DNA of 11,494 nt from Anaerolineaceae bacterium (GTDB lineage: Bacteria; Chloroflexota; Anaerolineae; 4572-78), in assembly GCA_024762375.1 (NCBI GenBank), contig JANTHQ010000033.1:1-11494 (forward strand). The letters run 5' to 3'. Positions within the stretch are counted from its first letter, which is position 1. Each line of letters opens with the position of its first letter. This document shows, piece by piece, positions 7,238 through 11,494 of the stretch. The position numbers and the translations under genes were made by a program. The notes under the pieces are model-generated. The model was not told the DNA's origin. It ran no database searches and was given only the letters and a program-made list of their open reading frames with translations.

Positions 7238-7338
7238 CAGTTCGATGGCAGAAAATGGGTTGCTAGCGCCCTTTCTGGATGACCGTCAACCGAAAAGTAT
7301 CATACCCTACGGAGCCCCATTCTCTGCCATCTATACTG
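7238..7338 (-). promoter_or_regulatory. Structured leader RNA element, possible attenuator
   Basis: Read as minus-strand RNA, GATGGCAGAGAATGGG (7331 down to 7316) pairs with CCCATTTTCTGCCATC (7259 down to 7244) over 16 continuous pairs, one of them G-U. After a small internal loop, CAGT (7338-7335) pairs with ACTG (7241-7238), followed at once by five U. The 56-base loop can form an inner hairpin (CTTTTC-GGTTGA, loop CGG, TCATCC-A-GAAAGG) with one mismatch and one bulge. The element ends about 35 bases before the TTG start. The G-U pair would be an A-C mismatch in plus-strand RNA, which favours minus-strand function. It matches no riboswitch class that I recognise. Confidence 0.6.
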
Positions 7339-7430
7339 ACCTTCACACAATTGCACTGAACTGCGAGTAACACACCATTGTCACCAATCACCATTATTGC
7401 GCGCAACTGTCATGAAGTTTCCAGCCATCC

Positions 7431-7450
7431 CATTACCAAAATTGGCAATG
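7431..7450 (-). promoter_or_regulatory. Small hairpin in the minus-strand leader
   Basis: In minus-strand RNA CATTGCC pairs with GGTAATG around a six-base loop, with one G-U pair that would be A-C on the other strand. It lies 27-46 nt after the predicted transcription start. Confidence 0.4.
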
Positions 7451-7483
7451 CCATCAAACAGCGATGGTCAGGTTGACGTAATC

Positions 7484-7512
7484 ATTATAGCACACCCGCA
7501 ATATTATGGCAA
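7484..7512 (-). promoter_or_regulatory. Promoter of the Thr/Pro-rich protein operon
   Basis: On the minus strand TTGCCA (7507-7512), a 17-base spacer ending in TGC, and a perfect TATAAT (7484-7489) form an extended -10 promoter. The predicted start near 7477 implies a leader of about 275 nt before the TTG codon at 7202, unusually long for a protein-coding transcript. A weaker TTGACG at 7284-7289 has no convincing -10. Confidence 0.75.
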
Positions 7513-7544
7513 GTTATTATGGAAAGTTGTTATGTCACATTATC

Positions 7545-7560
7545 GTGTGAAACTTCACAC
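7545..7560. promoter_or_regulatory. Candidate operator dyad
   Basis: GTGTGAA, two bases, TTCACAC is a perfect two-fold dyad located six bases upstream of the folD -35 and 32 bases upstream of the opposing -35. A further TCACA half-site lies at 7535-7539, six bases from the inner TGTGA. It could bind a dimeric regulator acting on one or both promoters. The regulator is unknown. Confidence 0.45.
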
Positions 7561-7566
7561 AAATCA

Positions 7567-7595
7567 TTGCCCTCTGCGCCCGGCTGTGCTATACT
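7567..7595 (+). promoter_or_regulatory. Promoter of folD
   Basis: TTGCCC (7567-7572), a 17-base spacer ending in TGC, and TATACT (7590-7595) form an extended -10 promoter. The predicted start near 7602 gives a leader of about 44 nt. A strong ribosome binding site, AGGAGG (7633-7638), lies seven bases before the ATG. Confidence 0.75.
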
Positions 7596-7645
7596 TTCCG
7601 CGTTGAAAATATTGCAGCAACCATTCTGTTCGAGGAGGAACATAT

Positions 7646-8530
7646 ATGACCGCACAAATTATCGATGGAAAAGCCATTGCCGCCACCATTCGCGGTGAAA
7701 TAAAAGCCGAAGTGGACGATATGCGCGCCAAAACGGGTAAAGTGCCGGGGTTGGCAGCCGTACTCGTCGGCGACCGCAAAGATTCGCAAACGTATGTCCG
7801 TATGAAAAAACGCGCCTGCGAAGAAGTGGGTATCACCTCTTTCGGGTACGATTTACCCGGCGACATTTCACAGGAAGAATTGTTGAAAGTGGTTCAGGAA
7901 TTGAACGATAACCCCGATGTGCACGGTATTTTGGTGCAACTCCCCCTGCCGAAACACATCAACGAAGAGGAAGTGCTCGCCGCTATCAGCATCGAAAAAG
8001 ACGTGGACGGCTTCCACCCGCTGAATATCGGGCGGCTTTCCATGAAAGGGCGCGACCCGCTATTTGTGCCCTGCACTCCCAAAGGTGTCATCGAACTGCT
8101 CGACCGCAGCGGCGTGACCATCGAAGGGAAGAACGCGGTGGTGCTGGGGCGCAGCAATATCGTCGGGCTGCCGGTTGCGATGCTTCTGCTGCACCGAAAC
8201 GCCACCCTCACCATCTGCCATTCGCGCACGCCAGATATTCCCGCCGTCACCCGCAATGCCGACATTCTGATTGCCGCCGTCGGGCGAGCGGAAATGGTGA
8301 AAGGCGACTGGATTAAACCGGGCGCAGCCGTGATTGATGTCGGCGTGAATGCTGTGGACGACCCCACCGCCAAAAAAGGCTATCGGCTGGTCGGCGATGT
8401 CGATTTCGACAGCGCGAAAGAAGTTGCCGGCAAGCTCACCCCCGTGCCGGGCGGCGTCGGCCCGATGACCATCGCCATGCTGTTGCGCAACACGATGGAT
8501 GGCGCAAAACGAGCCTATGGGCTGTCATAA
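7646..8530 (+). CDS. folD: Bifunctional methylenetetrahydrofolate dehydrogenase/cyclohydrolase FolD
   Basis: FolD interconverts 5,10-methylene-, 5,10-methenyl- and 10-formyl-tetrahydrofolate, supplying one-carbon units for purines and initiator formyl-Met-tRNA. The 294-residue product has the expected length. It shows the substrate-site Tyr50-x3-Lys54 (SQTYVRMKK), GILVQLPLP (94-102), DVDGFHPLN (119-127, with Asp121), the Rossmann dinucleotide site VVLGRSNIVGLP (165-176), and the C-terminal signature TPVPGGVGPMT (265-275). The ATG is fixed by the strong AGGAGG upstream. The next gene has its own promoter 1 base after this stop, and no terminator is seen, so some readthrough is likely. folE, another folate gene, lies convergent at the right edge. 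Confidence 0.98.
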   Translation: MTAQIIDGKAIAATIRGEIKAEVDDMRAKTGKVPGLAAVLVGDRKDSQTYVRMKKRACEEVGITSFGYDLPGDISQEELLKVVQELNDNPDVHGILVQLPLPKHINEEEVLAAISIEKDVDGFHPLNIGRLSMKGRDPLFVPCTPKGVIELLDRSGVTIEGKNAVVLGRSNIVGLPVAMLLLHRNATLTICHSRTPDIPAVTRNADILIAAVGRAEMVKGDWIKPGAAVIDVGVNAVDDPTAKKGYRLVGDVDFDSAKEVAGKLTPVPGGVGPMTIAMLLRNTMDGAKRAYGLS

Positions 8531-8559
8531 TTGACGAAATCGGCATAAACGGGTAATCT
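8531..8559 (+). promoter_or_regulatory. Promoter of the C11 peptidase gene
   Basis: TTGACG (8531-8536), 17 bases, TAATCT (8554-8559). The -35 directly follows the folD stop codon. The predicted start near 8566 falls inside the left arm of the hairpin at 8559-8601. Confidence 0.5.
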
Positions 8560-8601
8560 ACCCTCATCTCACACAGACACTCAACTGAGGAGACGAGGGT
8601 A
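8559..8601 (+). promoter_or_regulatory. Hairpin covering the peptidase ribosome binding site
   Basis: TACCCTC (8559-8565) pairs with GAGGGTA (8595-8601). After one mismatch, TCTC (8567-8570) pairs with GAGA (8590-8593). The right arm includes part of the ribosome binding site GAGGAG (8587-8592) and the first base of the ATG. No U-run follows, so it is not a terminator. Only transcripts that begin upstream, for instance from the folD promoter, would contain the whole left arm. Confidence 0.45.
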
Positions 8602-11216
8602 TGACCGCCAAAACGATTTTTTCTCTACCGATGAGGCTATCATTGGCAACCGAAACGAATACAGCAACGCCCCGTGCGGCATTTTCCGGCGACGGAATTT
8701 TGCCGCACGTCTTTTTTTCCAAACGCGACGCCACCCCCACCATCCGCACCCGGCGTCGGCGCAAAACCGAATCATCCGGCACGCGCGAGCGGGCAAAAGC
8801 CCCGCGCCGCCGCCGCGAGCCATCCGGTGGCGGCACACCCCCACCCCGGCCACCATCGGGGGGCGGGGGCGGCTCATATCGCCCGCCGCGTCCCCCACGC
8901 CCATCCGGCGGCAGTGGCGGCGGGATGAAACTCAGCCCCAAAATGACCATCGCGCTGGTGATACTGCTGGTTATCGTTTTTGCATGCAGTTCGCTGTTCA
9001 ATATGCTTTTCGGCGGCAACGATTCAACCTCGACCCAACAAACCGCCATCGAATACCCCACCGCCACATTCGCCGCAAACAATAACCTGTCGCCCGCGCT
9101 GCCGACAGCGACAGCCGTGCCATTCCAACCGCCGGCCGCTTCCGGTTCGGTGGAAGGGCAAACGTGGACGGTCATGCTCTATCAAGATGCCGACGACAAA
9201 GTGCTGGAAAAAGATATTTATGTCGATTTAAACGAAGCCGAGCGTGTCGGTTCGAGCGACCGGCTGAACATCGTGGCGCAGATTGACCGTTATCAAGCGG
9301 GCTATCGCGGTGACGGGAACTGGGCAGGCACAAAACGCTTTTTCGTGACACAGGATAATGATTTGGAGCGCGTCAATTCGCAGGTAGTGCAAGATTTGGG
9401 CGAAGTGAGCATGGCAGACGGGCAATCGCTGGTGGATTTTGTGACGTGGGCAATAGACACTTTCCCCGCCGACAAATATGTGCTCATCCTGTCTGACCAC
9501 GGCATGGGCTGGCCCGGCGGCTGGACTGACCCCGAACCGCGCAGCACCGCCCGCGCCGAAACGCCGCTGGCACAAGCGCTCGGCGACCAACTCTATCTGA
9601 ACGAACTGGATGACGCGCTCGGCGAGATTCGCAGCCGAACCGGCACCGACAAATTTGAACTCATCGGGATGGACGCATGTTTGATGGCGCATCTGGAAGT
9701 ATTCGACGCACTCGCGCCGCACGCCCGATTCGCGGTAGCATCGCAAGAAACGGAACCCGCACTCGGTTGGGCATACACCGGTTTTCTGCAAGCGTTAAAA
9801 GACAATCCCGATATGGACGGCGCACAATTGAGCCGTTTGATTGTGGACAGTTACATTCAGGATGACCAGCGCATTGTGGATGACGCCGCGCGTGCCGATT
9901 TGGTCGGGCGCGGGTCGAGTCTCGACGGGCTGTTCGGCATGTTCGGTGCGCCATCGGCGGCACAGGTTGCCCAGCAGATGGAGCGCGGCGTGACGCTCTC
10001 TGCCGTCGATTTGTCGGCCATCCCGGAACTCATCGCCAACGTAAACCAACTGTCGGTTGCAATCAGCGGCGACAGCCAAAAATCTGTGGCGCAGGCGCGA
10101 AATTATGCGCAATCGTACACCAACATTTTCGGAAACAGCGTGCCCGCATCGTATATCGATTTGGGAAATTTCACCCAATTACTCAAACAAGAATCGCGCA
10201 GCAGTGACGTTTCTGCCGCCGCCGATAGCGTGCTGAACAGCATCAACCGCGCCGTCATCGCCGAAAAGCACGGCAGCAAAAAATCCGGCTCGAACGGCAT
10301 TTCCATCTATTTTCCCAATTCGCAATTGTATGCCGCCCCCGCTGCCGGGGCAGAATCATACACTGCTATCGCCAACCGTTTTGCCACCGATTCGCTGTGG
10401 GATGATTTTCTCGCATTCCATTACACCGGTCGAAAATTCAACGCTACCGCCCGCGACCTCGCCGTGCCGGAAAAAGGCGCGACCGTCACCGCACCGGGCG
10501 CAGGAAATATTCAAGTTTCGCCGCTCCGGGTTTCGGACACCACCGCCGCACCGGGACGCCCCATCACCCTCAGCGCAGATGTGCAGGGCGAAAATGTCGG
10601 TTATATCAAACTGTTTGTGGGATTTTACGACCAAGCCTCAAATTCCATTTTTATGGCAGACACCGATTTTCTGGAAAGCCGCGACACGCGCGAAATTGAC
10701 GGCGTGTATTATCCCGATTGGGGCAATGGCGACAAATTCACGGTGGAGTTCAGTTGGGAACCACTGATGTTCGCCATTGATAACGGCAGCCAATCGGCGA
10801 TAGCGCTGTTCAGCCCGGAAACATACGGCGCATCGGCGGAAGATGCGGTGTACACCGTGGACGGCATCTACACCTACGGCGACGGCGGCGAAACGCGCTA
10901 CGCTCGTCTCTATTTTTCCGATGGCGTGCTGACGAATGTTTTCGGTTTTACGGGGGATGGCGGCGCGGGCGCACCACGAGAAATCATTCCCACCAGCGGA
11001 GACAGTTTCACCGTGCTGGAAAAATGGATGGATTTGGACGCACAGGGCCAGGTGGTCAAAACCGTCACCCAACCGGGCGAAACCCTGACATTCAACGACC
11101 AAACCTTTGAATGGAAAGAACTCGATGCGGCGGCCGGCAATTATATCGTCGGGTTCATCATCGAAGATTTGGACGGCAACAAAACCGAAGTGTACCAGCA
11201 GGTTTCGGTGGAATAG
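8601..11216 (+). CDS. Membrane-anchored clostripain-family (C11) cysteine peptidase
   Basis: The 871-residue product starts with a basic Arg/Gly/Pro-rich cytoplasmic tail (about 41-108, RTRRRRKT, PPRPP, GGSGGG). One membrane helix (about 115-136) and a short Thr/Pro-rich linker (150-180) follow. The peptidase domain (about 187 to 620) begins TWTVMLYQDADD. The catalytic dyad is visible as His300 in LILSDHGMGW and Cys360 in LIGMDACLMAH, the usual C11 motifs. Beta-rich C-terminal domains (about 640-871) follow. Family members typically prefer Arg, sometimes Lys, at the cleavage site; specificity here is unproven. The active site should face outside. The ATG at 8601 is preceded by GAGGAG. The first 40 or so residues are doubtful because another frame there reads more like protein (see findings). 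Confidence 0.9.
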   Translation: MTAKTIFSLPMRLSLATETNTATPRAAFSGDGILPHVFFSKRDATPTIRTRRRRKTESSGTRERAKAPRRRREPSGGGTPPPRPPSGGGGGSYRPPRPPRPSGGSGGGMKLSPKMTIALVILLVIVFACSSLFNMLFGGNDSTSTQQTAIEYPTATFAANNNLSPALPTATAVPFQPPAASGSVEGQTWTVMLYQDADDKVLEKDIYVDLNEAERVGSSDRLNIVAQIDRYQAGYRGDGNWAGTKRFFVTQDNDLERVNSQVVQDLGEVSMADGQSLVDFVTWAIDTFPADKYVLILSDHGMGWPGGWTDPEPRSTARAETPLAQALGDQLYLNELDDALGEIRSRTGTDKFELIGMDACLMAHLEVFDALAPHARFAVASQETEPALGWAYTGFLQALKDNPDMDGAQLSRLIVDSYIQDDQRIVDDAARADLVGRGSSLDGLFGMFGAPSAAQVAQQMERGVTLSAVDLSAIPELIANVNQLSVAISGDSQKSVAQARNYAQSYTNIFGNSVPASYIDLGNFTQLLKQESRSSDVSAAADSVLNSINRAVIAEKHGSKKSGSNGISIYFPNSQLYAAPAAGAESYTAIANRFATDSLWDDFLAFHYTGRKFNATARDLAVPEKGATVTAPGAGNIQVSPLRVSDTTAAPGRPITLSADVQGENVGYIKLFVGFYDQASNSIFMADTDFLESRDTREIDGVYYPDWGNGDKFTVEFSWEPLMFAIDNGSQSAIALFSPETYGASAEDAVYTVDGIYTYGDGGETRYARLYFSDGVLTNVFGFTGDGGAGAPREIIPTSGDSFTVLEKWMDLDAQGQVVKTVTQPGETLTFNDQTFEWKELDAAAGNYIVGFIIEDLDGNKTEVYQQVSVE

Positions 11217-11227
11217 TTTTGTCAGTC

Positions 11228-11253
11228 CACAGATGGACACAGATTTCGCAGAT
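11228..11253. repeat. CACAGAT-type short repeat
   Basis: CACAGAT (11228-11234), CACAGAT (11238-11244) and CGCAGAT (11247-11253) are spaced 10 and 9 bases apart in the peptidase 3' region. An inverted copy ATCTGCG lies at 11278-11284. Similar CACAGAT-rich intergenic tracts occur in several bacterial phyla. Confidence 0.5.
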
Positions 11254-11303
11254 AAAAATGCGGGCTGTTTTGTCCTCATCTGCGCACTGCCAAAACTTGG
11301 CAT

Positions 11304-11340
11304 AAAAAAACCGCGTGTGACGAAATCCACACGCGGTTTT
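11304..11340. terminator. Bidirectional intrinsic terminator between the peptidase gene and folE
   Basis: CCGCGTGTG (11311-11319) pairs perfectly with CACACGCGG (11328-11336) around an eight-base loop. Seven A precede and four T follow, so both strands give a GC-rich stem with a U-run, stronger for folE on the minus strand. It lies between convergent genes, 94 bases past the peptidase stop and 15 bases past the folE stop. A small GCCAA/TTGGC hairpin (11289-11301) sits beside it. Confidence 0.9.
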
Positions 11341-11355
11341 CAATTTGGCAATCAC

Positions 11356-11494
11356 TCACTCATCAAAGCGTCGCCGCCCGATGTGATTCATAAATTCAGC
11401 GCGGGTGCGGGCATCGCTTTTGAACAACCCCCGCAGCGAACTGGTCACCATGCTGGCTTGCTCTTTTTTCACGCCGCGCATCATGCTGCACATG
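11356..11494 (-). CDS. folE: GTP cyclohydrolase I, C-terminal fragment (cut by window edge)
   Basis: The last 45 or so residues are visible: MCSMMRGVKKEQASMVTS, then SLRGLFKSDARTRAEFMNHI and the end RRRFDE. This matches the FolE C-terminus, where the Cys before MMRGV is a zinc ligand and MRGV helps form the GTP pocket. FolE converts GTP to dihydroneopterin triphosphate, the first step of folate (and pterin) synthesis. The N-terminal three quarters, the other zinc ligands and the promoter lie beyond the right edge. It converges with the peptidase gene and is ended by the shared terminator. Confidence 0.93.
   Translation of the reverse strand, partial: MCSMMRGVKKEQASMVTSSLRGLFKSDARTRAEFMNHIGRRRFDE

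Larger units (their letters stand above)
7203..7645. other. Divergent control region between the Thr/Pro-rich operon and folD
   Basis: This 443-base gene-free stretch holds two back-to-back promoters (7484-7512 minus, 7567-7595 plus), a dyad between them (7545-7560), a small hairpin (7431-7450) and a long inverted repeat (7238-7338), the last two inside the minus-strand leader. A degenerate CAATCAC-like stretch near 7372-7398 may be another decayed heptamer tract. The nonanucleotide TTCACACAA occurs twice (7342-7350, 7554-7562). Confidence 0.75.

Noticed and set aside
7244..7331. MITE or insertion-sequence remnant bounded by the 16-bp inverted repeat
   Set aside because: No target-site duplication flanks the arms and only one copy is in the window. 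It was not fully excluded; a genome-wide copy count would decide.
7413..7457. 14-codon upstream ORF (MALPILVMGWLETS) in the minus-strand leader as a leader peptide
   Set aside because: It has no ribosome binding site, no run of regulatory codons, and such short frames are expected by chance. Its sequence also overlaps the hairpin at 7431-7450.
8564..9175. 203-codon minus-strand open frame opposite the peptidase N-terminus
   Set aside because: It is Pro/Gly/Arg low-complexity antisense to the Arg/Gly/Pro tail, with no motif and no independent promoter or ribosome binding site.

Overview
The window is ordinary bacterial chromosome with one accessory-looking surface module. It most likely comes from a Chloroflexota bacterium, probably of the Anaerolineae/Caldilineae type. 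This rests on style rather than on a marker gene: membrane-anchored proteins with very long Thr/Pro tracts, FxLYD domains, a clostripain-type (C11) peptidase with an Arg/Gly/Pro-rich cytoplasmic tail, a 7TM-GAF sensor-like protein of a kind I associate with that phylum, moderate G+C, and heptameric repeats between genes. The phylum call is an inference.

Layout. Positions 1-1869 (minus strand) hold yebC-ruvC-ruvA, a Holliday-junction-processing operon cut by the left edge inside ruvA. A TTGTGA-N17-TATAAT promoter lies just upstream of yebC. Upstream of that (1995-4480, minus) a GNAT acetyltransferase gene is followed two bases later by a 636-residue multi-spanning membrane protein with a GAF-like region and a C-terminal helix-turn-helix resembling sigma region 4. 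Next (4586-7202, minus) come two paralogous single-pass Thr/Pro-rich proteins, one base apart. The second carries ten copies of a 14-residue repeat and two FxLYD domains.

Positions 7203-7645 are a divergent control region. It holds a plus-strand promoter for folD, a minus-strand promoter for the Thr/Pro-rich pair, a 16-bp dyad between them, and a leader of about 275 nt for the minus-strand transcript. That leader contains a long stem whose only imperfect pair is G-U in the minus-strand RNA and which ends in a U-run. It is the most interesting undescribed element here.

Positions 7646-11216 (plus) hold folD and the C11 peptidase. A hairpin at 11304-11340 separates them from the convergent 3' end of folE, which is cut by the right edge.

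How the genes fit together. folD and folE both serve folate metabolism. The two Thr/Pro-rich proteins and the peptidase share a plan (short inside segment, one membrane helix, Thr/Pro-rich outside linker, beta-rich outer domains) and may form one cell-surface module. yebC/ruvC/ruvA are housekeeping. Short period-7 or period-9/10 repeat tracts occur in three separate intergenic regions, and one of them supplies the stop codon and last residues of ruvC.
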